Notes: a model not told the origin generated them from the letters alone. Numbered from the stretch's first letter, positions 33,749 through 42,747 are shown. The stretch is DNA of 64,000 nt from Pseudobdellovibrio sp. (GCA_023701385.1 JAMPXC010000008.1:1-64000), one strand, 5' to 3'. Program-made: numbers and translations.

Positions 33749-35368
33749 TTAAAGTTGAACTGACTTGGTGACTTTAAATTTACTATCATACTTTCTTACT
33801 TCAGGTGTTTGTAATTCTACAGACACCTTTATATTTTTAGCCCTACCTAATTGCGCGCGGCTTACCGTAAACTGATCACGTAAAGCTTCAATTTCTGATC
33901 CATCAGAATTATACCAGCGTACCATAAGACCCGAAATTTTTGGAGTCTCAACTTGAACTTTATCGTTATTCACTGTGATCGTATCAACTAAGGAAACTCT
34001 GCTCAAAAATTTATGCCACATGTTTTCTTGGTCAACAGCACAGAAGTGCGTCAGTTTCATATTACGCATTAAGCAGCCATCATGAGTTGGGCGGTATGAT
34101 TTGGTCCCGTAATCACTGTAAGTCGCAAATGAAGCTAAGGCGCCTTTATCAAAATTAAACCCTTGCGGGTAAGCATAAAGAAAAGCTGTAGCGAGTACGT
34201 TGTCGCCATCAACGATGTTTTCTTTAACTTCTAAAGTGTTATTACCTAGTTGCGTTTCTAAGTTATCAAGAACGTAGAAGTTTCTATCGTTATGAAAGTT
34301 ATCGCCAAGATCTAATTTTTTACCATTTACGTAAACGTAAACGTCGTCAGGGCTAGACCAACCCACCGTGCTTAACTCTAAACCTAAAGTTTCGTTGGCT
34401 TGAGTTTTAAAGTTAGTTTTGTAAGATTTATTTCTTAAGTTTTGCCAGATGTAGTTACCACTTAAAAATTTAGCATTGTAAGTGTTTTTATCGTTACGCC
34501 AGTGAGACCACTGCGAAGCTTTTGCGTCAGAGGCTGAATTAGCGCCGGCATAAACTTGGCCGCCATCGTACTCTTCGCCCACTTCACCAAAGTTATGACC
34601 AAGTTCATGGTTTAATACGATCATGCCACTTCTGACTGAACGAGTAGAAATGGCGTATCTTCCGCCAAGACCACCGTAAAAATCATCATTAGCGATAACG
34701 ATCGGATAATCAGTACGAGCCACCAGGCGAAGTGCCTGATCTAGCGCGCGTTCATCACCGGGGTAGATAGCGCGTTTAGAGCCTTTCGGCATGCGGTACA
34801 AACCAAAAGCTGTGTCATTGGATTCACCATCGCCGATACCTGAAGTTTTTGAAGGTGTAAAAACCGCATGAACTTGAAATAGCGGAAGGTAACTAGAAAA
34901 AGTGTCATTTGAAAAAAGATTTTTCGTAATGCGTTCGGCATCGGCAAAAAACTTTTCTTTTTCTTGCAACGTGTAACCATCACCTAAGATTGTTAAGTGA
35001 ATACGGTTAGCCGCTGGGCCTTCAGTGACTAGTTCACGCACTTCGCTTTGGCCTTCAAGATCAGAAGTTTTGATATTTAATTTTCGTTGTAAAAACGAAC
35101 GTTCAGTTTGGCTTAGAATGTTTTTAACTTCTTCTATATATATAGAAGTGGTGTCGATGCCCTTTGTATCGAATCTTGGGCCTTCAGTAATGTAATAAGG
35201 AAGTTTACGTAAAATACGAGCCGGAGCCGTCTCTACGGTTTCGATATCTAAAAGTTCGGTCTTCATGTTTGAAGATAGCTTTTGAGAAACGCGGTAACTT
35301 TCAGCCTGTGCAGATAGTGAAATTCCTAAAGTTGCGATTACTAATGAAATAGTCATTGGTGTTTTCAT
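33749..35368 (-). CDS. M64-family (IgA-peptidase-like) metalloprotease
   Basis: 539 residues, signal peptide MKTPMTISLVIATLGISLSAQA. The zinc site is HELGHNFGEVGEEYDGG (HExxHxxG with the following Glu-Tyr), the pattern of the M64 family. LTILGDGYTLQEKEKF and FQVHAVFTPSKTSGIGD are the typical N-terminal part of the domain. The C-terminal about 170 residues look like beta-sandwich modules. Expected extracellular endopeptidase. The start is supported by signal position rather than a clear ribosome site. Confidence 0.88.
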   Translation of the reverse strand: MKTPMTISLVIATLGISLSAQAESYRVSQKLSSNMKTELLDIETVETAPARILRKLPYYITEGPRFDTKGIDTTSIYIEEVKNILSQTERSFLQRKLNIKTSDLEGQSEVRELVTEGPAANRIHLTILGDGYTLQEKEKFFADAERITKNLFSNDTFSSYLPLFQVHAVFTPSKTSGIGDGESNDTAFGLYRMPKGSKRAIYPGDERALDQALRLVARTDYPIVIANDDFYGGLGGRYAISTRSVRSGMIVLNHELGHNFGEVGEEYDGGQVYAGANSASDAKASQWSHWRNDKNTYNAKFLSGNYIWQNLRNKSYKTNFKTQANETLGLELSTVGWSSPDDVYVYVNGKKLDLGDNFHNDRNFYVLDNLETQLGNNTLEVKENIVDGDNVLATAFLYAYPQGFNFDKGALASFATYSDYGTKSYRPTHDGCLMRNMKLTHFCAVDQENMWHKFLSRVSLVDTITVNNDKVQVETPKISGLMVRWYNSDGSEIEALRDQFTVSRAQLGRAKNIKVSVELQTPEVRKYDSKFKVTKSVQL

Positions 35369-35587
35369 GGCTTAATTGGATCAAGGATTTTGGTTGTGGT
35401 CATGGATTTTAAGATTGGTTATGTGCAGCATTAGGGCATTTTACCCGCGTGGGGAAATACGAAAAGGTGTTTTTGCCACAGAAAAATTCATTTTTTTTAA
35501 TTTTCGCCGCGCCTAGAAGTTTTTACCTGTGGCACTCATGTTGCTCAAACAGCATTAAAACAAAACTATCCTAATGGAGGGATTTTT

Positions 35588-36589
35588 ATGAATAAGAGTT
35601 ATGCGCGTTACTTTAAATTGTTCTCTGTATCAACACTTGCAGTAGCAATGGTTGCTTGTAGCGGTGGTGGTTCAGGGGGTTCTTCTTCAGCAGGTGCACC
35701 AGTAGAAGCTGCGTCATCTGAAATGGTAGCCTCTGGAAATGCGTTACGCATTTCTAAAGTTGCTGATTATCACTTAGCTGCAGGCGGTGAATTATCAGGA
35801 GTTCCAGCGGCGGCTTTAGCTGAGATTTTAGCTAAGCATCCGGCTTTAGCTGAAAAAGCAAATCTATTAGGAACAGTAAATAGAGTTGTAGAAACTGATG
35901 CTGGTACTTGGGATTTATATGCTGGCGAACAAATCGTGATGACATTGTCATCTGCTGATCGCAAAGCATTAAATATCGTAAGAACTCGTTCAGCATTCAC
36001 GGCTGACTTAATTACTTTATTAACTGGTAATGTAGAAGCACGTCCATCTGAGGCGATCCGCTTCGCATTATCTGATTGCTCAACTGTAGCTGCTGAACCA
36101 GGTCAAGGCCAAGATCAGGGTCAAGATAAAGACCAAGACAAAGACCAAGATAAAGATCAAGACAAAGATCAAGACAAAGACCAAGATAAAGACCAAGATA
36201 AAGACCAAGATAAAGATCAAGATAAAGATCAAGATAAAGACCAAGATAAAGACCAAGATAAAGACCAAGATAAAGATCAAGACAAAGATAAAGACCAAAT
36301 GGCTACAACAGCTGATTGCATGAAAATCGAGGCAACTCTTGTGTTAACTCCTGATCAAGGTCAAGACCAAGATAAAGACCAAGATAAAGACCAAGATAAA
36401 GATCAAGATAAAGACCAAGATAAAGACCAAGATAAAGACCAAGATAAAGATCAAGACAAAGACCAAGATAAAGACCAAGATAAAGATCAAGATAAAGATC
36501 AAGACAAAGATCAAGACAAAGATCAAGACAAAGACCAAGATAAAGACCAAAATGGAAGTGGTCAAAGTCCTACGCCAACAACTCCGTAA
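35588..36589 (+). CDS. Lipoprotein with two long Asp-Gln-Asp-Lys repeat arrays
   Basis: 333 residues; GGAGG ribosome site; lipobox VAMVACS followed by a Gly/Ser linker. Residues about 40-170 form a compact domain of unknown family. The rest consists of two arrays of the tetrapeptide DQDK (about 172-237 and 256-321) separated by 18 ordinary residues with one Cys; another Cys precedes the first array. The repeats are extremely polar, near charge-neutral overall, and likely extended or disordered on the cell surface. Possible roles are spacer, ion binding or adhesion, none proven. The near-identical 12-nt DNA units make length variation by slippage likely. Confidence 0.85.
   Translation: MNKSYARYFKLFSVSTLAVAMVACSGGGSGGSSSAGAPVEAASSEMVASGNALRISKVADYHLAAGGELSGVPAAALAEILAKHPALAEKANLLGTVNRVVETDAGTWDLYAGEQIVMTLSSADRKALNIVRTRSAFTADLITLLTGNVEARPSEAIRFALSDCSTVAAEPGQGQDQGQDKDQDKDQDKDQDKDQDKDQDKDQDKDQDKDQDKDQDKDQDKDQDKDQDKDQDKDKDQMATTADCMKIEATLVLTPDQGQDQDKDQDKDQDKDQDKDQDKDQDKDQDKDQDKDQDKDQDKDQDKDQDKDQDKDQDKDQDKDQNGSGQSPTPTTP
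36101..36299 (+). repeat. First 12-bp tandem repeat array (DQDK codons)
   Basis: Unit GACCAAGATAAA with synonymous C/T changes (GAC/GAT, gat/gac), about 15-16 copies including irregular edges. In frame. Confidence 0.92.
36352..36551 (+). repeat. Second 12-bp tandem repeat array (DQDK codons)
   Basis: Same unit as the first array, about 15-16 copies, introduced by the same GGTCAAG(A/G)CCAAGAT edge, suggesting the two arrays arose by duplication. Confidence 0.92.
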
Positions 36590-36612
36590 TGAAGTTGTAA
36601 AATTCAAGAGTG

Positions 36613-36651
36613 AAAAAGGGTGGGTAGCAGTCAAATGCTGCCCACTTTTTT
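36613..36651 (+). terminator. Terminator of the DQDK lipoprotein gene
   Basis: GTGGGTAGCA (36620-36629), 6-nt loop, TGCTGCCCAC (36636-36645; one G-U pair), then T6. Confidence 0.88.
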
Positions 36652-36668
36652 AAGCAGAGGGGGATGTT

Positions 36669-37478
36669 ATGAACGTTACGAAAAAATTGTTACTTGTGTT
36701 TCTGCCTTTAGCCTTAGTGTCTTGTAAATCAAATAAAGAAGAAGCCATTGAAGAAACTGTTATTCCTTCAGAAGTAGCTTTGGCTGACGTGTCTTCGGGA
36801 AGTTGTCTGGATTTAGAAAAATTATCCCGCGCTTTACAAAGCCCGCAGTTTTCCGTGCCTGCCGCGATGATGACAACAAGCCTAAAACCGCTTGATGTTA
36901 TGCCGCAAGCAAAGATCAATTATTTTTCATACGCTACTTTTAATTACAAAGTTTCAGCCGTGAATGAGATGGGTTTGTTCACGCAGATTCGCCAGAAAGA
37001 TTGTAAAACAGTGCAAATGCTTTCGGCGTCTGAAGAAGTGATGACTTTTGAAATTATCGATTCTTCAGATAAAGAAATTACTATTAAACTCAAAGATAAA
37101 TTTCGCGATACGATGATTGCCGCTCAGAAAAAAGCTTTATTTGATCGCCAACAGCCGTATCAAATAACCTATAAGTATCTTTCACCACATAGTTTATCAA
37201 TCACCGAAAAGTACAGCACCGTTGATCCTATTTGTATTTCAAAGACAGCACTTTCTTTTGAAATCCGAAAAGATCTTCACTGGGCAAGCCGGGTGGGTGA
37301 ACTTCCGCAAAGTTATGAAATCGATACCCAGTATCTAAATCAAGTTAAAGAATCGGTTACGCCAGAAGCTTTAGCGCAAGTTTCTTCTTTAGAAGCGCCT
37401 GAAAATATTCCGGTAGAATCTATTCGCGCAGTTATGCGTTCGCCACTTAAAGAAGAGCTTAAGTTGTGCGTGCAATAA
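36669..37478 (+). CDS. Putative lipoprotein of unknown function
   Basis: 269 residues. Ribosome site GAGGGGG; lipobox LALVSCK (Cys 19). Acidic linker (NKEEAIEETV), then a mixed alpha/beta domain without recognised family. Two Cys near SSGSCLDLEKL and RQKDCKTV may pair, as may DPICISK and the final KLCVQ. The last 13 bases overlap the start of the S8 lipoprotein gene, so both are translated together; it could be that protease's inhibitor, partner or substrate, but no sequence evidence decides this. Confidence 0.72.
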   Translation: MNVTKKLLLVFLPLALVSCKSNKEEAIEETVIPSEVALADVSSGSCLDLEKLSRALQSPQFSVPAAMMTTSLKPLDVMPQAKINYFSYATFNYKVSAVNEMGLFTQIRQKDCKTVQMLSASEEVMTFEIIDSSDKEITIKLKDKFRDTMIAAQKKALFDRQQPYQITYKYLSPHSLSITEKYSTVDPICISKTALSFEIRKDLHWASRVGELPQSYEIDTQYLNQVKESVTPEALAQVSSLEAPENIPVESIRAVMRSPLKEELKLCVQ

Positions 37479-38608
37479 GAGCTGTTTTTTTTACTCTGTG
37501 TGCTTTGCTGATGGTGGCCTGTGCTAAAGACAAAAAGTATGTCGAAGCCTCGTCACCATATTGCCAAAGCAATATGGTAAAAAACCAGTTCATCGTTCAT
37601 TGGAAGAAAAAAAGTCCGTCACTTATAGATTCAGAAAATCTAGATCACTTTATTAACATTAACCGCGACGATATTGATTTCGTCGAACCTAACTACACCA
37701 TCTTCGCAAAACTTGTAAAAACGGAAGAAGAAGAACCAGTAACTCCGTCATTTGGAACTCCTGAATCGGCTCAAACAGTTTACGAAACGATTCATGTTCG
37801 CTCGGCGTGGTACCGGGGATTTTTCGGCCAAGGGTTAACGGTAGCGGTTGTTGATACGGGAATAGATCAAAAACATCCAAGTTTGCGCCGTCGTATGGTG
37901 CCGGGATGGAATTTTATTTCAAATGCTGAAAGTGTAGATGATGAAACCGGACACGGAACCGCCATGGCTGGCATTATCACCGGACCCTACCTGAATAGTT
38001 CAAGTTTAAGTTTAGCTCCTGATGTAAAAATTCTTCCGGTTGATTTTATGACGGCAGATGGTGGCACTGAGTATCATGCGCAAGAGGCTTTGGCCTTTGC
38101 TATCGCCCACAACGCTAAAATTATTAATAATTCATGGACCGTGAATTGTTCAGAATTATTGCGAACGTCGTTTGTCGGATGGGCTGGCGCCAATGTGGTC
38201 TTTGTGAACTCATCCGGAAACGAGCCAGTCGATGTCATCAGTCACGGCGTTTTACCGGCGGCTCTGAGCTTAGGAAATCACGTGCATGTCGGATCGCTCG
38301 ATGATCGGGGGCATCGTTCAAGTTTTAGTGGCTTTGGTCAAACGGTTCACATCTACGCGCCAGGTGAACATGTTCCAAGCTTTGCACAAACAGATACTGG
38401 TAGTCGCAGTGTGCGCATATCAGGAACCAGTGCTTCAACAGCCATTGTTTCTGCGGCAGCAGCACTTTTATGGAGTGCATTTCCAAAAGCGACCGCTCAA
38501 GAAATTGTAAGTTTATTGATTGAAGGAGCTCAGCAAGAGCCAACTGTTGAACCCACGTTAAATATTCAAGAGTCGTTACGTTTGGGTCGCGAACGCTTTC
38601 GTGAATAA
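37466..38608 (+). CDS. Subtilisin-like (S8) protease lipoprotein
   Basis: 380 residues from GTG 37466, overlapping the upstream gene; AAGAAGAG about 10 nt before. Lipobox LLMVAC (Cys 19). A short I9-like part (NMVKNQFIVHWKKK ... DFVEPNY) precedes the catalytic domain: D130 (VAVVDTGID), H163 (GHGTAMAG), N in NNSSGNE-like VNSSGNE, S322 (GTSASTA). Membrane-anchored and probably facing the periplasm or outside. Compared with the gene at 23859 it lacks a PA insert and uses different codons. Operon with the lipoprotein upstream. Confidence 0.88.
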   Translation: MRAIRAVFFTLCALLMVACAKDKKYVEASSPYCQSNMVKNQFIVHWKKKSPSLIDSENLDHFININRDDIDFVEPNYTIFAKLVKTEEEEPVTPSFGTPESAQTVYETIHVRSAWYRGFFGQGLTVAVVDTGIDQKHPSLRRRMVPGWNFISNAESVDDETGHGTAMAGIITGPYLNSSSLSLAPDVKILPVDFMTADGGTEYHAQEALAFAIAHNAKIINNSWTVNCSELLRTSFVGWAGANVVFVNSSGNEPVDVISHGVLPAALSLGNHVHVGSLDDRGHRSSFSGFGQTVHIYAPGEHVPSFAQTDTGSRSVRISGTSASTAIVSAAAALLWSAFPKATAQEIVSLLIEGAQQEPTVEPTLNIQESLRLGRERFRE

Positions 38609-38617
38609 AAGCAATTA

Positions 38618-38645
38618 AAAACACCCCCTGTTTTTGGGGTTTATA
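38618..38645 (+). terminator. Weak terminator after S8 lipoprotein
   Basis: ACCCC/GGGGT stem around CTGTTTTT, followed by TTATATAT. Short stem. Confidence 0.5.
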
Positions 38646-38722
38646 TATGGCTTATTGTTTAGATTGGATTATTTTTTAGTCAATAACAATTTATTTATTT
38701 ACAATAGCGTAGGCTGTATCCG

Positions 38723-39175
38723 ATGCTAGGGTTATCCATGATCTTAAACGTCGTATTAGCCGGTATAGTGTTGTTTTTTATTAATAGCTGTAGGACACCC
38801 ATCCACTTCGTCGGCTATCAGTTCCGGTCGTTAAAGCAGCCTAAAGAAATTATTTTAAGTAATTACATAACTGATCTTACTGAAGATAAATATAAACATT
38901 TTATTAGTAACAATTGTACTTATTACTTTCATAAAAAAAGTGCTCATTACTTTACTGTTTGCAAAAAAGATGAAGATATATTTTTCGTCGGAACTGATGT
39001 GCGTTTAGACGAACTTTCGCCAGAAAGCAGCGAAGAAATTTTGCAAAAGATGGATCTTGAGGCTTCAGAGCGAATCACAAAAATTAAAGCCACGTTGCAA
39101 AATCTTCAGCCCGCAGCTATTTCAGGTCCATCTTTTGTCGTTTACAAAAGTCACGATTTAGAAAATTCTAACTAA
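38723..39175 (+). CDS. Hypothetical membrane-anchored or lipoprotein
   Basis: 150 residues. One N-terminal hydrophobic segment (about 4-22) ending in FFINSC, which could be a lipobox or a membrane anchor. The rest is soluble, mixed, with Cys pairs (NNCTYYF, FTVCKKD) and a helical C-terminal third. No family recognised. A TAGGCT -10-like box lies 8 nt before the ATG and no ribosome site is seen. Convergent with the transglutaminase-elicitor gene, 1 nt apart. Confidence 0.6.
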   Translation: MLGLSMILNVVLAGIVLFFINSCRTPIHFVGYQFRSLKQPKEIILSNYITDLTEDKYKHFISNNCTYYFHKKSAHYFTVCKKDEDIFFVGTDVRLDELSPESSEEILQKMDLEASERITKIKATLQNLQPAAISGPSFVVYKSHDLENSN

Positions 39176-39176
39176 A

Positions 39177-40472
39177 TTATTCATTAACACTTTCATTTAA
39201 CAAAGCTTCGGCAATTCGGCTTAAGACCTTGCCTTTTTGCGAGGCTTCGATGGCACGGGCCGCGTAACTGTCTGGTAGGCGGTTATCTAAATCCCAAGAT
39301 TCAGAAAGTGCCAGATCTTCTGTGGTCATAGCGCGCCCTGTGGCTCCGTATGACCAGATAAAATCAGGACGGGCATGTGAATGCCATTCTCCACCTATAA
39401 TATTGTAGCTTTCATCTAATTCTAAATCATAAACAAAGTTATAAGACTTAGTACGGTCATTTCGCCCTTCATTTACAGCAGGGGTTACAAGTGACGGAAT
39501 AAAAGCATCCATTACTACACCAACAATATATTTAGTACGTGGGCTTCTGTAATTTTTAAACTTGTCAGCCGTCATATTTTCGACTGGTTCTAAAGCTGCT
39601 TTTAAACTGTGAGTTGTTTCAAAAGTGCGTGGATTAAAATAGCTATAATCATAACCTTTCACCGCAAAGTTCCAGACTTCAGATCCTGTTGTTGAATCCA
39701 TCACGAAACTTTTTTGGTACATGCCGATACGGTTTGTAACACCTAAGTGCCAGCTCATAGGATTTGAATCTAAACACGAAACATCCATGGGGCGTTGATA
39801 TTGGTCTTTTAACACGACGTCTTGACGGCAGCGATTACCAGCCTGAATTGAATCAGTGCTTGATTCAGCCCACAGGTAGGACATTAAAGCTTTGATATCT
39901 TGTTTGTAGAATTCGATCGTGTAATGGCCAGTCACATCGGTTACAACCACAGACTGGCGAGGCGCCTTGACGCCCATGTGTGCTGCGGCTGACCAGCCAT
40001 GGCAAATACCTGTCCAGGTCGGCACATAGCCGTATTGCTGTAATGTTTTTTGTCCACGGGCCCACATGGCTTTTGTTAATGTCCAGTTTGAATCACCAAC
40101 AAGTAAATCATATTTTTCTGCGGGCGACAGGCGGTTGATACTTCCAGCGATCACTAAAAGTTCAGACGGGCGAAGTAAATAATCATTATAATTAGTCAGA
40201 TAATCTTTTGATTTTGGAAAATCAGGATCTGCATAGCGTTGTCCTAAAAGGCCTTGATGAATGGGCCAATAAGATCCGGCCCAGATTTCATACTGCGAAT
40301 GGCCTTGCGTTAGACGCGTGCTTTGTAAACTAAAAATGTTTGCAACATAAGACTGGTTATCAAGAAATATTTTAAAATCGTCATCTCTTGCAGGTTCTGA
40401 AAAAGGCGTAACTGATATCGTAGACATCGCCATTAAAGATGAAACAGTTAAGTTTAAAATTGGTTTTATCAT
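39177..40472 (-). CDS. Transglutaminase-elicitor family protein, exported
   Basis: 431 residues with an N-terminal signal sequence. The pattern matches the oomycete GP42-type transglutaminase elicitor family as I know it: SQYEIWAGSYWPIHQGLLG, RYADPDFP, LSPAEKYDLLVGDSNWTLT, and the catalytic Cys in WTGICHGWSAAAHM; candidate His/Asp in GEWHSHARPDFIW. Members cross-link proteins through Gln-Lys isopeptide bonds. In a predator it could modify prey or the predator's own envelope (inference). Monocistronic, with a promoter region of 245 bp shared divergently with the gene at 40718. Confidence 0.75.
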   Translation of the reverse strand: MIKPILNLTVSSLMAMSTISVTPFSEPARDDDFKIFLDNQSYVANIFSLQSTRLTQGHSQYEIWAGSYWPIHQGLLGQRYADPDFPKSKDYLTNYNDYLLRPSELLVIAGSINRLSPAEKYDLLVGDSNWTLTKAMWARGQKTLQQYGYVPTWTGICHGWSAAAHMGVKAPRQSVVVTDVTGHYTIEFYKQDIKALMSYLWAESSTDSIQAGNRCRQDVVLKDQYQRPMDVSCLDSNPMSWHLGVTNRIGMYQKSFVMDSTTGSEVWNFAVKGYDYSYFNPRTFETTHSLKAALEPVENMTADKFKNYRSPRTKYIVGVVMDAFIPSLVTPAVNEGRNDRTKSYNFVYDLELDESYNIIGGEWHSHARPDFIWSYGATGRAMTTEDLALSESWDLDNRLPDSYAARAIEASQKGKVLSRIAEALLNESVNE

Positions 40473-40717
40473 AGTTCACACTCCACACGAATTAGTAACA
40501 ATACTTTAACAACTGTGAATAAGTGCACTATCTATTCCACGCTTTTACTTGGCCTAAATTGCCCGAGGCGTGGGGAATGAGGCAATGTGGAACTTGAAGA
40601 CGGGCGAATTGGGATAAGTCAGATTCTTGGCTAGTGTTTAACAGATCAACACACAAGCTTAGTTTAAAGTGTGTTCTATCACATTTGGCGAGCATGCATT
40701 TAGCTACGTAAAGTCTC

Positions 40718-41776
40718 ATGCGCCAGAGCTTCTTTAATTCTTTTATTCTGCTTTTTACTTTCTTGTTTTCGGCTTTGGCTTTTTCTCAAACTGAGGCAGT
40801 GTTTTCTTCTAGCGAAGTGATGCGTTTGCGTGTTGAAGGAGCTTGGACAGAACTTTTAAAACAACGCTTCTATGCTCCCGAAGTGGCTAAGCAAGCCCGT
40901 ATTCCGGTTAAGGTTGTCATCGAAAACTCTGATAAATCAGAAACTCTTATTTACGCTGAAGTGGGTTTACGTGGCAACACAAGCCTGTCACCGCTTGAAT
41001 GTAATTTTCCAAAATACAGTTTATATTTTTTCGCTGAAAATGTTTCTGGAACTTCATTAGCCGGTCGCGAACAATTAGCTGTCGGAAGCCACTGCAGTTA
41101 TCAAGGTGGAAATTCACAGCTTTACGGTCGAGCTTACGATGGTAAATCACCTCTGCGAGAAGCTTTGGTTTATCGCTTTTTAGAAATTTTAGAAATTCCT
41201 TCGTTTAAAACCAGGCCGGTTATGGTTCAGTATATTGATTCGTCAAAAGAAGAAAAGGGCAATGCCGTCGCGTGGAACCAAGCTTTTTTAATGGAAAGTT
41301 TAAAACAGTTTTCTCAGCGCATGGGCTATGAATTAGTTGATGAAGACAGTGCTAATCAAGTTGATTTAGGAGAAGCGGGTTTAACAGATATTCAAAAACT
41401 AGCGCGAGTTATTTTGTTTCAAGAAATGATCGGCAATAACGACTGGAAAGTAAATTTCAACGAACTTCCCGGAGTTAGGCAAACCTGGAATATGTTTTTA
41501 GCTAAAAATATTGAAACTTCTCATGTTGAAGTCGTGCCTAGTGATTTTGATTTATCATCAGCTGTAACATTATTGAATGAGCCAGCCTCGGCCCCGCAAG
41601 AAACCTTAAAAAAACTGCCCCCTGAACAGGTGGTCTTGGCTAAAACGTTTTACCGCAGCAAGCGTGTTAAACTTTTTGATGAGCTAAAAAGTCTTAAAAA
41701 ACTAGATTCTGCAGGGTATCAACATATCAAAACGAAACTGGAGCAGTTCTTTAACGTCAAGCTTAAGCAGAGATAA
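40718..41776 (+). CDS. Exported CotH-like protein (diverged)
   Basis: 352 residues, signal peptide MRQSFFNSFILLFTFLFSALAFS. Traces of a CotH fold: VGLRGNTSLSPLECNFPKYSLYF, PLREALVYRFLEILEIPSFKTRPVMVQY, EMIGNNDWKVN, and VVPSDFDLS in place of the usual PWDxD. The key metal-binding Trp-Asp pair is thus altered, so activity is doubtful. Compared with the CotH protein at 19036 the arrangement of motifs is the same. Divergent from the transglutaminase-elicitor gene; the upstream spacer has no clear ribosome site. Confidence 0.6.
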   Translation: MRQSFFNSFILLFTFLFSALAFSQTEAVFSSSEVMRLRVEGAWTELLKQRFYAPEVAKQARIPVKVVIENSDKSETLIYAEVGLRGNTSLSPLECNFPKYSLYFFAENVSGTSLAGREQLAVGSHCSYQGGNSQLYGRAYDGKSPLREALVYRFLEILEIPSFKTRPVMVQYIDSSKEEKGNAVAWNQAFLMESLKQFSQRMGYELVDEDSANQVDLGEAGLTDIQKLARVILFQEMIGNNDWKVNFNELPGVRQTWNMFLAKNIETSHVEVVPSDFDLSSAVTLLNEPASAPQETLKKLPPEQVVLAKTFYRSKRVKLFDELKSLKKLDSAGYQHIKTKLEQFFNVKLKQR

Positions 41777-41823
41777 GTAGAAAAGTACATATCAGTCTAA
41801 CACGAAGTTTACAACTTTGTTAG

Positions 41824-42183
41824 ATGATAGTTTATATGACGGACCATAAAAATTTATTTACAATAGGAAATATGACGATACTAAGCGAAAAGCGTAGCGT
41901 GGTTATTAAAGATGAACACAACCTAGAACACACTGTGAAATTCACACACACAGAATTTCGTCTTTTAATCTGCTTGGCCAGCCAACCCGAAAAAGTGTTT
42001 TCACGTGAAGAACTCTTTAAACTAGCCTGGAACGGCAGTGACCCTAATGTTATGGGCCGCAATGTCGATGTGCATATCTGCCAGGTTAGAAAAAAATTAA
42101 ATGCTGTCAGCACTCATACAGTTAAGGCTTTATCTGGTGTAGGCTACAAGCTCACTATAAACCGCAAAAAAATTACGGCTTAA
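41824..42183 (+). CDS. Stand-alone OmpR/PhoB-type winged-helix protein
   Basis: 119 residues; start at ATG 41824 or 41836, both without a good ribosome site. The whole protein is one Trans_reg_C DNA-binding domain: KFTHTEFRLLICLASQPEKVFSREELFKLAW, then the recognition helix and wing NVDVHICQVRKKLNA and TVKALSGVGYKL. There is no receiver domain, so it cannot be phosphorylated in the normal way. It may be a degenerate response regulator, or be controlled by partner binding or amount. Its end overlaps the convergent P-loop gene by 11 bp. Confidence 0.8.
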   Translation: MIVYMTDHKNLFTIGNMTILSEKRSVVIKDEHNLEHTVKFTHTEFRLLICLASQPEKVFSREELFKLAWNGSDPNVMGRNVDVHICQVRKKLNAVSTHTVKALSGVGYKLTINRKKITA

Positions 42184-42697
42184 AAATCTGGTTTAAGTCG
42201 TTCACTGATCGAATGATCGTGGTCTTTGATTTAAGTGATTCACGCGATAAAATGCGCAGCATTTCAGGCCGCATTTTAGTGTGAACCTGATGAATCGTTT
42301 TAAATAATTTTAAGATATGTTGTAGATCACGCTCGCTGCTATTTTGAGGAAGCTCTTTTCTTTGTCCGAAGAATAAATTTTTAAGCACACGTTTGACGGC
42401 CCAAAAATAATGAGTAGTTAAAGGCAGATCAATCATGATCACCCAATCAGCTTTTTGCAGACGGTTTTCTAAAATGTCTAAAGGGCCAAAACCGTCAATA
42501 ACCCATTGCGATTTGTTTTGTTCAGCTTGAAGAAGGCGGATTGATTCAGGGTACGGGCGAAACTTTAAACCTTCCATAAATTGGATTTGATCTACATGGG
42601 TTAAAGGTAGGCTGTAGCGTTTTGCCAAATGGTGAGCCAATTTGGTTTTGCCAGCGCAAGAGTTTCCGATAATGGCAATGCGTGAATAAGTCGTCAT
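42173..42697 (-). CDS. P-loop NTPase, adenylate-kinase-like (FlaR-type)
   Basis: 174 residues, cytosolic. Walker A IIGNSCAGKTKLA at residues 9-21, then VDQIQFMEG and WVIDGFGPLDILENRLQKADWVIMIDLPL, the pattern of small kinase-like proteins often annotated as DNA topology modulation protein FlaR. The substrate is unknown and the FlaR name should not be taken as function. Divergent from the MBL hydrolase across 50 bp. Confidence 0.75.
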   Translation of the reverse strand: MTTYSRIAIIGNSCAGKTKLAHHLAKRYSLPLTHVDQIQFMEGLKFRPYPESIRLLQAEQNKSQWVIDGFGPLDILENRLQKADWVIMIDLPLTTHYFWAVKRVLKNLFFGQRKELPQNSSERDLQHILKLFKTIHQVHTKMRPEMLRILSRESLKSKTTIIRSVNDLNQIFKP

Positions 42698-42747
42698 CTT
42701 TTAAAAAGATAGCAGGATCAAACTGTTTAAGCTAGACTTAAAAGCCT

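Noticed and set aside
36101-36551. Possible CRISPR array
   Set aside because: Repeats are contiguous 12-bp units in frame without unique spacers.
36080-36634. Long minus-strand ORFs of Phe/Ile/Val/Leu repeats opposite the DQDK arrays
   Set aside because: They are the antisense reading of the tandem arrays, hydrophobic only because of the repeat codons; no ribosome site or signal.
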